Shown in pieces: positions 26,209-35,146 of a stretch of DNA of 64,000 nt. Below the pieces are notes generated by a model. It ran no database searches. It was not told where the DNA came from and saw nothing but the letters and a program-made list of their open reading frames with translations. The position numbers were made by a program, and so were the translations under genes. Source of the stretch: an uncultured Bacteroidales bacterium (GTDB lineage Bacteria > Bacteroidota > Bacteroidia > Bacteroidales > UBA932); the NCBI GenBank assembly GCA_944323825.1, contig CALUTY010000005.1, positions 147,497 through 211,496 of the forward strand, written 5' to 3'. Each line of letters starts with the position of its first letter. Positions within the stretch are counted from its first letter, which is position 1.

Positions 26209-27269
26209 CCGTTGTCGGCAAGCGATTCAAGCTCATTTTCACCTGGATATACGGAGACAGGAGCAATGAAAGACACTCTTTCCTCTATCTCCGACATCAT
26301 CTTCCTGTTGTTGGCGATGCCTCCGGTGAGGATGATGGCATCCACCTTGCCGCAGACATCTGTCGAAAGGGCGGCGATATATTTCGCCACACTGAGACAA
26401 TAGCCGCTGATGAATGTGCGGCTCCTTGTATCGCCCGCCTCGGCATTCTTCGCTATCTCGCGGAAATCGTTGGTACCGAACCAGGCCACTGCCCCGCCCT
26501 TCCCCACAAGGCGTTTCTTTATCTCCTCCTTGGTGTATTTCCCGCTGAAGCACATTTCCACAAGCGGATAGGCAGGCACGGTGCCGGCTCTCTCCGCGCT
26601 TATCGGACCGTCGCCGCCATGTGCGTCATTGGTGTCTATGATCTTGCCGTCCCTGTGCAGGGTCACTGACGAGCCTCCGCCCATATGTGCGACAATTATG
26701 GCAAGTGCCTTGTAATCGGCAATCCCGTGTTCCTTGGCGTAACGCCTTACCATCGCCCTCGAATTGAGGGCATGGCAGAGTGCCCTGCGCGGGAACTCCG
26801 GAAGTCCCCCGACCTTTGCCTCCGGCAGCATTTCATCCGCCATCGGAGGGTCGGCGATATAAGCATGGCATTCCCCCTCTATGCCTTTTCTTTTCCTGTC
26901 CTCATTGATTTCGGCGGCGATGTCGGCTGCAAGCAGCCCGCTCAGATTGCAGGCGTGCACACCATTGCGGCCTTCAATGAGGGCCTTCTTCATGACATCC
27001 GTGACCTCGTAGACTCCGGTCCTGATAGGTGTGATCAGACCGGCCCTTGACATCACGATATCTATGTCGGCCAAAGACACGCCTTTTTCAGAAAGGAACT
27101 CCGTGATGGCATCACGACGCATAAGGTCCTGTTCCATCACGGAGGCGTATTTCGAGAGGTCGGATACGCTATGCACAAGGTTCTGCTCGAACAGAATCTT
27201 TCCGTCTATGAAAAATCCTATCTTCGTTGAAGTCGAGCCTGTGTTTATAGCCAATACCCTGCCTTTCAT
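26148..27269 (-). CDS. buk: Butyrate kinase
   Basis: A 373-residue ASKHA kinase. RVLAINTGSTSTKIGFF is the N-terminal phosphate loop; HMGGGSSVTLHRDGKIIDTNDAHGGDGP and ILTGGIANNR are typical of butyrate kinase. It converts butyryl phosphate and ADP to butyrate and ATP, or works in reverse. It starts 1 bp after the ptb stop codon (ATG at 27269). The last 61 bp overlap the convergent serine hydrolase gene. Branched-chain acyl phosphates are also possible substrates. Confidence 0.92.
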   Translation of the reverse strand: MKGRVLAINTGSTSTKIGFFIDGKILFEQNLVHSVSDLSKYASVMEQDLMRRDAITEFLSEKGVSLADIDIVMSRAGLITPIRTGVYEVTDVMKKALIEGRNGVHACNLSGLLAADIAAEINEDRKRKGIEGECHAYIADPPMADEMLPEAKVGGLPEFPRRALCHALNSRAMVRRYAKEHGIADYKALAIIVAHMGGGSSVTLHRDGKIIDTNDAHGGDGPISAERAGTVPAYPLVEMCFSGKYTKEEIKKRLVGKGGAVAWFGTNDFREIAKNAEAGDTRSRTFISGYCLSVAKYIAALSTDVCGKVDAIILTGGIANNRKMMSEIEERVSFIAPVSVYPGENELESLADNGYRILSGEFEVKIYSGSCGE

Positions 27270-27270
27270 A

Positions 27271-28179
27271 TCACTTGGCTGACATTGCTGCAATGGCGAT
27301 TGAATTCAGCTTCGTATCTATGCTGTCCGCACGGCTTGAAAGCACACAAGGCACCTTCGCACCGACTACCATCCCTGCCTGCTTCACATTGGCCGCAAGC
27401 TTGGAATTGGTCTTATAGAAGACATTGGCGGACTCTATGTTCGGGAAGAGGAGGCAGTCCGCATCCCCGGCAACCGGACTCTTGAGCTTCTTGATTTCCA
27501 CGGACTCCATGTCCACTGCCACATCAAGGGCGAGAGGACCGTCTGCGATGCATCCCCTGATCTGTCCGCGGTCCACCTTCTTGGCAAGGATGGCGGCCTC
27601 CACGCATGCAGGCATTCCTTCCAGCATCTGCTCCGTGGCGGCGATGAGGGCGACCTTAGGCATGGAATTTCCAAGCGCATGAGCGGTGTTCACGAGATAG
27701 CCGAGAATGGCCACCTTCTGCTTGAGGTCAGGAAGCGGAATCACTGCCATATCGCTGACCAGAAGGAGCTTGTGGTAATTCGGATTTTCGAGTACTGCCA
27801 CATGGCTCAGGACGGCCTTCGGAGGAAGAAGTCCGGTTTCCTTGTTCAGGATAGCTCTCATGAACTTGTCTGTGCTGCACAGCCCCTTCATGAGAATGTC
27901 GCCCATGCCCTGGTTGACCATTGTCACGGCCTGTGTCACTGCAGGGAGCTCGGAAGGGTTGTGGAGCACGGTGAACTTGTTCACATCTATGCCTTCCTTC
28001 TCGCATTCCTCCCTGATCATGTTCTCGTCACCCACGAGGGTGGCATCCACGATGCCGAGGTCCACAGCCTTGCTGGCTGCAGCTATGGTATGCCCGTCCA
28101 CTGCCCATGCGGCAATCATCCTCTTTCTGGAGCCCCTGCCGGCAAGTTCAGCAAAAATGTCTTCAAATTTTGTAAACAT
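27271..28179 (-). CDS. ptb: Phosphate butyryltransferase
   Basis: A 302-residue phosphate acyltransferase of the PTA/PTB family (PF01515). It has AWAVDGHTIAAASKAVDLG, GDILMKGLCSTDKFMRAILNKETGL and GPLALDVAVDMES, the PTB layout. It exchanges CoA of butyryl-CoA for phosphate. Between ackA (32 bp) and buk (1 bp), it forms a short-chain acid energy module. It could also act on acetyl-CoA, since ackA is adjacent and no pta is in the window. Confidence 0.92.
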   Translation of the reverse strand: MFTKFEDIFAELAGRGSRKRMIAAWAVDGHTIAAASKAVDLGIVDATLVGDENMIREECEKEGIDVNKFTVLHNPSELPAVTQAVTMVNQGMGDILMKGLCSTDKFMRAILNKETGLLPPKAVLSHVAVLENPNYHKLLLVSDMAVIPLPDLKQKVAILGYLVNTAHALGNSMPKVALIAATEQMLEGMPACVEAAILAKKVDRGQIRGCIADGPLALDVAVDMESVEIKKLKSPVAGDADCLLFPNIESANVFYKTNSKLAANVKQAGMVVGAKVPCVLSSRADSIDTKLNSIAIAAMSAK

Positions 28180-28211
28180 GACTTGTCAATTTATTTGTTG
28201 GTTGTTTTCAA

Positions 28212-29444
28212 TCAGTCCTCATTCTCTTCTGCGGTCTTCTCCCCCTGGACGATGTGCATGGTGTCACGAGCAATGACAAGCTCCTCGTCCGTGGTGATGA
28301 CTGCCACCTTCACCTTGGAATCAGGCATGGATATGATTGTGTCCTTTCCTGTGGCGACATTCGCCTCATAGTCGAACTTCACGCCCATGAATGTGAGGTT
28401 CTCACACACGCGGCGGCGGAGACGGCTGTTGTTCTCCCCTATTCCTCCCGTGAAGACGATGAGGTCCACCCCGTTCATTGCGGCTGCGTATGCACCGATA
28501 TACTTTGTGATTTCGTATGTGAGCTTCTTGAGCGCAAGCTTGGCCCTCGGGTCGCCTGCGTTGGCGGCTGCATCCAGGTCACGGGCATCTGAAGAAATGC
28601 CGGAAACGCCGAGGAAGCCGCTCTTCTTGTTGAGCACCTTGCTCATCTCCGCAGGGGAAAGGTTTTCCTTCTCCTGCAGCCATGTCACCACATCAGGGTC
28701 CACATTTCCTGACCTTGTGCCCATGGTCACGCCCTCAAGCGGGGTGAAGCCCATGGAAGTGTCCACCGAATGCCCGTTCACAACGGCTGCGATGGAGCTT
28801 CCGTTGCCGAGATGGCAGGTGATGACCTTGCAGTTGTCAGGCTGCAGCCCGGCAAAGTTCGCACCTTTCTCGGAAACATACCTGTGGCTTGTGCCGTGGA
28901 AACCGTAACGGCGGATACGGTATTTTTCGTAATATTCGTATGGGATGGAATACATGTAGGCGTATGCCGGCATCGTCTGATGGAAGGCCGTGTCGAATAC
29001 CGCAACCTGCGGCACTGACGGGAGCACATGGCTCACTGCCCTTATGCCCAGAAGGTTGGCAGGATTGTGGAGCGGCGCGATGTCGCAGCATGCCTCGATC
29101 TTAGCTATGACAGCGTCATTTATCAGACAGCTGCTGACAAATTCCTCTCCGCCATGCACCACGCGGTGCCCGACGGCCTCGATGTCCTCAAGCTTCTCAA
29201 GCACCCCGTACTTCTTGTCGAGAAGGGCCTCGATGACAGCCTTGATGGCGACCGTATGGTCGGCTATCGGCATTTCCTTGACATATTGTTCATCCAGGGA
29301 GCCCCTGTGCTTTATGCACCCGGCTTCCATACCGATTCTTTCCACAAGCCCCTTGGCAAGCAGATAATAGACGCTGTCACCCTTCATGTCCAGAAGCTGG
29401 TATTTGAGGGACGAGCTGCCGCAATTCAGAACAAGGATTATCAT
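28212..29444 (-). CDS. ackA: Acetate kinase
   Basis: A 410-residue acetate kinase: LVLNCGSSSLKYQLLDM at the start, GHRVVHGGE, YGFHGTSHRYVSEKG, CHLGNGSSIAAVVNGHSVDTSMGFTPLEG, and VFTGGIGENN. It converts acetyl phosphate and ADP to acetate and ATP. First gene of ackA-ptb-buk, with a well-formed promoter 54 bp upstream. Confidence 0.97.
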   Translation of the reverse strand: MIILVLNCGSSSLKYQLLDMKGDSVYYLLAKGLVERIGMEAGCIKHRGSLDEQYVKEMPIADHTVAIKAVIEALLDKKYGVLEKLEDIEAVGHRVVHGGEEFVSSCLINDAVIAKIEACCDIAPLHNPANLLGIRAVSHVLPSVPQVAVFDTAFHQTMPAYAYMYSIPYEYYEKYRIRRYGFHGTSHRYVSEKGANFAGLQPDNCKVITCHLGNGSSIAAVVNGHSVDTSMGFTPLEGVTMGTRSGNVDPDVVTWLQEKENLSPAEMSKVLNKKSGFLGVSGISSDARDLDAAANAGDPRAKLALKKLTYEITKYIGAYAAAMNGVDLIVFTGGIGENNSRLRRRVCENLTFMGVKFDYEANVATGKDTIISMPDSKVKVAVITTDEELVIARDTMHIVQGEKTAEENED

Positions 29445-29497
29445 AAAAATTTATTTAAAAGTTTGTCAAACAATATAAATTCTAACCAAAAAACATT

Positions 29498-29529
29498 CAA
29501 AGTTAGAAAATAATAACTATTTTAGCAAA
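29498..29529 (-). promoter_or_regulatory. Promoter of ackA-ptb-buk
   Basis: Minus strand: TTTG (29529-29526), 20-bp spacer, TAACTTTG (29505-29498). The leader is about 50 nt and AT-rich. Confidence 0.75.
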
Positions 29530-29542
29530 AAATAGGAACGAA

Positions 29543-30706
29543 ATGGGAGAGGCGAAAGATACTGCGGGCATCGCCCTGTTTTTTATGGCCGGCACGGCTG
29601 TCGGGGAATGGCTTGTCAGCGGGCCTGTACCCCCGGAACACCGGCATATTCTGGCTTCCGCCTCCATGATGCTCCTCGCATCCGCAGCCATTGCTGCAGG
29701 CCTGACAAAAACGGCAGGACCTCGCAGGACAGTTTCAGTCTTGTCGCTTTTCGCACTTGCAGGACTTCTCTGCAGGGTTTCCGTCTCCATCCACGGCGGC
29801 ATTTCCGTTTTTCAAGGCAGCCTCCCGGCAGAAGCTCTGGCCTCCATGTCCGGAAAATTCAAGGCCCTCATCGATTCCGTACCGTATCGGGACAGTGACA
29901 GCGCCGCCATCATCAAGGCCCTCATATCCGGCGACCGGAGCGATGTCGCCCCGCACATCAGGGACGCATTCAGGGACAGCGGCGCATCCCACATCCTCGC
30001 CCTCTCCGGGATGCATCTCGGCATCATCTACGCCATCCTGCTCAAAATGTTTTCCGTCTTCGGCAACACCCCGGCGGCAAGAAAGGCCCGCTCCCTGTCC
30101 ATAATCGCCATCTCCGCATGGTACACCGCCGTAACCGGTGCGGCCTCGTCCCTTGTGCGTGCCCTCCTGTTCATCACCCTCAGCGAAACCGCCAGGCTCG
30201 CAGGACGCGAAACCAGGCCGATGAACATATTCTTTGTCGCCCTCACCATCCAGCTCGCCCTTTCTCCGGGAAACATAACATCCGCAGGCTTCCAGCTCTC
30301 CTATCTTGCAATGGCGGGAATATACATCCTCTATCCGAAAATGAAAAGCTGGTTCCCCGGCCCGGATTCCGGGACAATGCGGGTTCAGGGCCCCAATCAG
30401 GAACAGGCACCGGTTCCGAGCGGACGGAGGGGTCCGATGAAAAGGCTCTGGGATGCGGCCGCCCTCACGATAGCCTGCCAGGCGTTCACCGCCCCGGCGG
30501 CGTGGCTGCATTTCGGGACATTCCCAGAATATTTCATCATCACCAACCTTCTCGCCGTTCCGCTGTCCAATTTCATAATGATAACATCCGTCGGCGTCAT
30601 AGCCCTTTCAGCCCTCGGCATCTGTCCGTCATTCCTGATAGACCTGGACTGTTTCTGCATCGGGCTGCTGAAAGACATCCTTGTGACAATCAGCGAATTG
30701 CCATAG
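29543..30706 (+). CDS. Short ComEC/Rec2-type competence membrane protein
   Basis: A 387-residue polytopic membrane protein with the ComEC/Rec2 competence domain (PF03772): AIIKALISGDRSDVAPHIRDAFRDSGASHILALSGMHLG (near 130-165) and the later FQLSYLAMAGIYILYP. Full Bacteroidetes ComEC proteins are about 700 residues with an N-terminal DUF4131/OB part; this one has only a short N-terminal region and no metallo-beta-lactamase domain. DNA uptake is the family role. Whether this short form is functional is unclear. Convergent with apbE, 4-bp gap. Confidence 0.8.
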   Translation: MGEAKDTAGIALFFMAGTAVGEWLVSGPVPPEHRHILASASMMLLASAAIAAGLTKTAGPRRTVSVLSLFALAGLLCRVSVSIHGGISVFQGSLPAEALASMSGKFKALIDSVPYRDSDSAAIIKALISGDRSDVAPHIRDAFRDSGASHILALSGMHLGIIYAILLKMFSVFGNTPAARKARSLSIIAISAWYTAVTGAASSLVRALLFITLSETARLAGRETRPMNIFFVALTIQLALSPGNITSAGFQLSYLAMAGIYILYPKMKSWFPGPDSGTMRVQGPNQEQAPVPSGRRGPMKRLWDAAALTIACQAFTAPAAWLHFGTFPEYFIITNLLAVPLSNFIMITSVGVIALSALGICPSFLIDLDCFCIGLLKDILVTISELP

Positions 30707-30710
30707 TTAA

Positions 30711-31781
30711 TTATTCCTTCACGAGGCGGAAGCCGGAGGAATGCCAGGCATGCATAACCCCTTCAGAATCCTCATAGATGAGGTAGGCCTCAAGGTCAGG
30801 CCTGCCTTCGATGAACTTCACCGCCCCGTCAAGACCGAGCACCATGCAATATGTGGCAAAGGCATCGGCAGTCACGGCATCCGGAGCCACTATAGTCGCA
30901 CTGAGAAGGGAATGCTGCACAGGCCATCCCGTCCTCGGGTCCACTGTATGGGCATATTTTTTCCCGTCCTTTACATAGAACTTCCTGTAGTTGCCGGATG
31001 TCACCACCCCGCACCGCTCCGGACCGGCCTCCATCACTCCCTTCAGATCCGCCCCGGACACATTGTTCCCGTCCACCGGCCTGTCCACGCCTATCGTCCA
31101 TGCCGCTCCGGCAGGGTTCACACCGCTGCACACTATCTCCCCGCCTATGTTCACGAGCATGTCCTTCACCCCGGCACCCTCCAGATACGATGCCACGAGG
31201 TCGCAGGCATATCCCTGGGCTATGGCATTGTAGTTCAGCCGCGGCAGATGCTCCAGATCCCCGTCCGCCACGACATCCGCACCTCTGAGCGTCCCGTCCG
31301 GGGCCACCGCATCCGCAAGGTCAGGCACAAGGCGGTCCATCCCGACCGTTTTCCTGACTTCCTCCACCCGGGACGGGGACGGAAGGGAATCGGAGGTGAA
31401 GCCGAATCCCCAGATGTCGAAAAGAGGGGCTGCAGACACATCCAGAGCCCCGCCGGTGGTCTTCCAGAAATCCACCGCCAGCCTGTACATCTCAATGAAA
31501 GTGCTGTCCGGCACAACGGTCTCCCCCGCATTGAAGCGGGTCAGGATGGAATTCCTGTTATATCCGGAAAGGGAATTGTCAAAAGCGTTCAATATGGAAT
31601 CTATGGCCGTCTTCATATCCTCCGGGGCAGTCTTTGCCCCGTCTGTATTGACTTTAATCATGTATGTGCCCCCCTGGGCATAGCCGGAAATTGTGACATA
31701 TCCGCCGGAAGGGCGGCAGGAGAGCGGCATCAGGGCGGCAAGGAGCGGCAGAAAAATCGCCGCCAGTCTGGATTTTTTCAT
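30711..31781 (-). CDS. apbE: FAD:protein FMN transferase (ApbE), lipoprotein
   Basis: A 356-residue ApbE with a lipoprotein signal ending LMPLSC. ISGYAQGGTYMIKV, GALDVSAAPLFDIWGFG, NYNAIAQGYACDLVASYL and GWPVQHSLLSATIVAPDAVTADAF mark the family; the Asp and Thr near the end bind magnesium. It attaches FMN to threonines of proteins such as NqrB/C and RnfD/G in the periplasm. None of these targets is in the window. Confidence 0.93.
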   Translation of the reverse strand: MKKSRLAAIFLPLLAALMPLSCRPSGGYVTISGYAQGGTYMIKVNTDGAKTAPEDMKTAIDSILNAFDNSLSGYNRNSILTRFNAGETVVPDSTFIEMYRLAVDFWKTTGGALDVSAAPLFDIWGFGFTSDSLPSPSRVEEVRKTVGMDRLVPDLADAVAPDGTLRGADVVADGDLEHLPRLNYNAIAQGYACDLVASYLEGAGVKDMLVNIGGEIVCSGVNPAGAAWTIGVDRPVDGNNVSGADLKGVMEAGPERCGVVTSGNYRKFYVKDGKKYAHTVDPRTGWPVQHSLLSATIVAPDAVTADAFATYCMVLGLDGAVKFIEGRPDLEAYLIYEDSEGVMHAWHSSGFRLVKE

Positions 31782-31802
31782 GTTCTTGACAAAGTATTTT
31801 CA

Positions 31803-31810
31803 CAAAAATA
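31803..31810 (-). promoter_or_regulatory. Candidate -7 box for apbE
   Basis: Minus-strand TATTTTTG, 22 bp from the ATG. No clear -33 element. A related CATCTTTG faces the other way at 31833-31840 for the next gene but misses the first T. Confidence 0.4.
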
Positions 31811-31872
31811 GCGGATTTTCATAAAAAATGCACATCTTTGTAAGATTGATGTTGTGATTAAAGATTTGTGAA

Positions 31873-33093
31873 ATGGATTTGAGGAAATTGTACATTGCAT
31901 CCATGTCGGCCCTTGCGGCATTCTTCCTGATTTCATGCAATAATGACGAGGAGGAGACCGCGACGCTTCCATATGTGGACAACACGCCTGCATTCACGCT
32001 TGACAGATACATATTGGCCGGTTCCACCCATACGATGAAGGCCGCCACAGTCACCAATGCCACAGGAGAGGCGGTGGCCTATTCATGGAGCATTACAAGA
32101 GGGTCCGACACCGTGGAGGACGATGAGTTCAGTGATGATGAGGAAGAAAGCGGCAATGACGGACAGGAACTCACATTCATGTTCAAGGGAGCTGAAACAG
32201 CTGACACTCTCTGCAATTTCACGGTGTCATGCTCAGTTTCCGCCACCGGATATTACGGCACAAGCTATTCAGTCACAACGACAACGGTAAATGGGGAATC
32301 CCTCAAGTCCGAAGGGGACGCCGGCCTCGCAGAGGGCATCACTGAAGGCTCATGCACTGACACCGAACAGCATGAATACACTACCGTAAAAATAGGCGGA
32401 CTCGAATGGATGGCTCAAAATATGGCATCCAAGGGAGCGGCAGGAGCGGAAAAAGGGGCTGCCCTTGAAAACTCCGATGCTGTTTCCGACATATTCGGCA
32501 GATTCTACACATGGGATGAAGCCAAGGAAATCTGCAGCAACCTTACTCAAGACGGAGACAATGAATGGAGGCTTCCGACACGCTCGGACTGGGATGTCCT
32601 CGGAAAATATTTCTCCGCACCGGACGGCTCTGAAGACGGTTCCGCATCAGACGGGGACCTGACCGTATGGAAAGGTATCACCTCCAAGCTGATGACCAAT
32701 GCGAAGTTCAACGGGAACGAAATGTGGGAATACTGGACAGCAGTCGGCGACATCTCCAATGAAAGCGGATTCTCCATCATCCCTACCGGCTATGCCACGG
32801 TGGTCAACATGACACAGGGGGACAACAGCCAGACACAGACCGTCAACAGGATATGGACATTCTTCGGTATGAACGAATATGCAGGTTTCTGGACCTCAGA
32901 TGCCTACAGCAATGAAAATTCCTCCGGCACTGATGAAGGCATCTCGGACGGCGGCAGCGGCGAAGGTGATGCCCAGACACCGTCTTCTGCATACTATGTC
33001 TACATGTACGACACCAGGCCGGACCTCATGCTGAACTATGCCGACGGGGCAAGCTTCGCCCTCCCGGTACGCTGCGTCAGAGATGCACAGTAA
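31873..33093 (+). CDS. FISUMP-domain lipoprotein
   Basis: A 406-residue lipoprotein (signal ends FFLISC). After an Asp/Glu-rich and Thr-rich N-terminal domain, residues about 165-405 form the Fibrobacter succinogenes major paralogous domain: VKIGGLEWMAQNM, GRFYTWDEAKEIC, EWRLPTRSDWDVLGKYF, and the terminal LPVRCVRD. The domain is common on Bacteroidetes cell-surface lipoproteins; function is unknown. The sequence between 320 and 350 has Gly/Ser-rich low complexity. Likely exposed on the outer membrane. Confidence 0.8.
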   Translation: MDLRKLYIASMSALAAFFLISCNNDEEETATLPYVDNTPAFTLDRYILAGSTHTMKAATVTNATGEAVAYSWSITRGSDTVEDDEFSDDEEESGNDGQELTFMFKGAETADTLCNFTVSCSVSATGYYGTSYSVTTTTVNGESLKSEGDAGLAEGITEGSCTDTEQHEYTTVKIGGLEWMAQNMASKGAAGAEKGAALENSDAVSDIFGRFYTWDEAKEICSNLTQDGDNEWRLPTRSDWDVLGKYFSAPDGSEDGSASDGDLTVWKGITSKLMTNAKFNGNEMWEYWTAVGDISNESGFSIIPTGYATVVNMTQGDNSQTQTVNRIWTFFGMNEYAGFWTSDAYSNENSSGTDEGISDGGSGEGDAQTPSSAYYVYMYDTRPDLMLNYADGASFALPVRCVRDAQ

Positions 33094-33169
33094 GGCATCC
33101 GGCAGCAGACATGCCTGATTCTCAACAGACCATATATAAACCGATCATCCATCCAAAAGACAGAAAAAA

Positions 33170-33760
33170 ATGAAAAAAGGGACAATAATAATCCTCGTCA
33201 TAGCAGCCGTAGTGCTGGTTCTATTCTTCTGGGTCAAAAACTCATACAACGGGCTTGTGAAGGCCGACGAACAGGTAAGCGCAGCCTGGGCACAGGTGGA
33301 GAATGTCTACCAGCGCAGGGCTGACCTCATACCGAACCTTGTGGCCACAGTCAAGGGCTATGCGGAGCACGAGTCATCCACTCTTGAAAGCGTGATGGCA
33401 GCCAGGTCAAAGGCCACCCAGATAACAGTGGATCCGTCCGACCTCAGCGAAGAGAACATTGCACAGTTCCAGAACGCCCAGGGAGAGCTCAGCCAGGCCC
33501 TCGGCAGGCTGCTTATGATAACGGAAAACTATCCTGACCTGAAGGCCAACCAGAATTTCAGGGACCTGCAGGCCCAGCTTGAAGGCACCGAAAACAGGAT
33601 CACCACCGAAAGGATGAAGTTCAACGAGACAGCCAGAAGTTACAATACAATGGTCAGAAGCTTCCCGAAGAACATCATCGCATCAATGTTCGACTTCGAG
33701 ACAAAAGGATACTTCAAGGCCGCAGAAGGCGCTGAAACGGCACCGGAAGTGAAATTCTGA
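33170..33760 (+). CDS. LemA family protein
   Basis: A 196-residue LemA protein: N-terminal membrane helix (TIIILVIAAVVLVLFFWV), then SYNGLVKADEQVSAAWAQVENVYQRRADLIPNLVATVKGYA and FNETARSYNTMVRSFP. The rest forms a helical bundle. LemA often sits with TPM-domain genes, as here, in a membrane-associated unit of unclear role. The next gene starts 28 bp downstream. Confidence 0.92.
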   Translation: MKKGTIIILVIAAVVLVLFFWVKNSYNGLVKADEQVSAAWAQVENVYQRRADLIPNLVATVKGYAEHESSTLESVMAARSKATQITVDPSDLSEENIAQFQNAQGELSQALGRLLMITENYPDLKANQNFRDLQAQLEGTENRITTERMKFNETARSYNTMVRSFPKNIIASMFDFETKGYFKAAEGAETAPEVKF

Positions 33761-33788
33761 CCTTCCTGCCAAAGAAGCCAGTCCACTG

Positions 33789-34253
33789 ATGAAAGCAAGG
33801 GAATTCCTTTCTGAAAAAGAGAAGGCCGATGTCATTGCTGCCATAAAGGAGGCAGAACTCGGCACTTCAGGTGAAATCCGCATCCACCTTGACGAGAAAT
33901 GCAGCGGGGACCCGATGAAACGGGCCGTCGAAGTTTTCAGATATCTCAAGATGGACAGGACAGAACTCCACAATGGAGTCCTGATATATGTTGCATGCCA
34001 GTCCAAAGTATTCGCCATCGTAGGTGACTGCGGCATCAACAATGCTGTTCCGAAGGATTTCTGGCACGATGTGTCACAGGTAATGCATGACAAATTTTCC
34101 GAAGGGCATTTTGCGGAAGGCCTTGCCGCAGCCGCAAGGATGGCCGGAGAAAAACTGAAAGAATATTTTCCGTACAGCAAGGACGATGTGAATGAACTTC
34201 CGGATGAAATATCCTTCGGAAAGAACGAAGAGTCAGGCCTTGAGCATAAATGA
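33789..34253 (+). CDS. TPM-domain protein, soluble
   Basis: A 154-residue protein with a TPM domain (PF04536): REFLSEKEKADVIAAIKEAELGTSGEIRIHLDE, LHNGVLIYVACQSKVFAIVGDCGINN and a C-terminal helix with EGHFAEGLAAAARMAGEKL. There is no signal peptide; it may work at the inner face with LemA. Some plant members have phosphatase activity, but bacterial roles are unclear. Confidence 0.85.
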   Translation: MKAREFLSEKEKADVIAAIKEAELGTSGEIRIHLDEKCSGDPMKRAVEVFRYLKMDRTELHNGVLIYVACQSKVFAIVGDCGINNAVPKDFWHDVSQVMHDKFSEGHFAEGLAAAARMAGEKLKEYFPYSKDDVNELPDEISFGKNEESGLEHK

Positions 34254-34326
34254 TCATGAATCAGCCAGGTTCATCAACTGTACCAGGGATGACACTTGGC
34301 TTAATCCTGATTGTCAGCCATAGATT

Positions 34327-35142
34327 ATGAAAAGAAATACTCTCAGATATTGCCTTGCGGCAGTCATGCTGCTTGTCTGCACCCTTTCCCATGCCATTCC
34401 GGCAAGACCGCAGCCGCCGAGGCTCGTGAATGACCTTGCAGGACTTTTCACCATGTCGCAGGCACAGAGGCTTGAACGCGTGCTCACCGCTTTTGATGAC
34501 TCCACATCAAATCAGATTACGGTCGTCACCACAAATGACCTTGAAGGCTATACTCCTGCCGAATACGGCACAAGGATAGGCCTAGACTGGGGAGTGGGCT
34601 CTGCGGAGTTCAACAACGGAGTGGTCATGGTCGTGAAGCCCAAGACAAGGGATTCTAACGGACAGGTAAACATCAGTGTAGGCTACGGACTTGAAGGCGC
34701 CATCCCTGACGCATACGCCAAGCGTATCATAGACAATGAAATAATACCACGGTTCGCGGAAGGCGACTATTTCGGAGGCGTGGCAGCAGGCTGCACCGTA
34801 CTCATGCAGCTCGCTTCAGGTGAAATCTCAGAACCCCGGGGCGATGAAGGCCTGTCCCTCTGGGACATATTCATCATTGCCATCGTTCTCTTCACATTTA
34901 CAGTAATCCTTCTGTCCGCCATCTTCGGCAGACGCCACGGTGGCGGCGGCAACAACGGCAGCACCGGCGGCGGTCCAGACCTCATGGACACCATCATCAT
35001 CGGCAGTCTCCTCGGCGGCAGCCACGGCAGAAGTTCAGGCTGGGGCGGCTCCGGAGGCGGTTTCAGCGGTGGCTTCGGAGGTGGTTTCGGAGGTTTCGGA
35101 GGAGGAAGTTTCGGCGGAGGCGGTGCATCCGGCTCATGGTAA
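34327..35142 (+). CDS. TPM-domain membrane protein with Gly-rich tail (YgcG-like)
   Basis: A 271-residue protein with a signal peptide (YCLAAVMLLVCTLSHA), a periplasmic TPM domain (residues about 30-155: RLVNDLAGLFTMSQAQRLE, GYGLEGAIPDAYAKRIID), one membrane helix (near 177-198) and a Gly/Ser-rich tail rich in GGG repeats. This is the YgcG layout. With LemA and the other TPM gene it makes the standard lemA-TPM-TPM unit. The tail is low complexity, so its length may vary. Confidence 0.88.
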   Translation: MKRNTLRYCLAAVMLLVCTLSHAIPARPQPPRLVNDLAGLFTMSQAQRLERVLTAFDDSTSNQITVVTTNDLEGYTPAEYGTRIGLDWGVGSAEFNNGVVMVVKPKTRDSNGQVNISVGYGLEGAIPDAYAKRIIDNEIIPRFAEGDYFGGVAAGCTVLMQLASGEISEPRGDEGLSLWDIFIIAIVLFTFTVILLSAIFGRRHGGGGNNGSTGGGPDLMDTIIIGSLLGGSHGRSSGWGGSGGGFSGGFGGGFGGFGGGSFGGGGASGSW

Positions 35143-35146
35143 GACA

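Noticed and set aside
30741..31811. A 356-codon plus-strand frame antisense to apbE
   Set aside because: His/Pro/Arg-rich shadow; apbE is complete with a lipobox and all family motifs.
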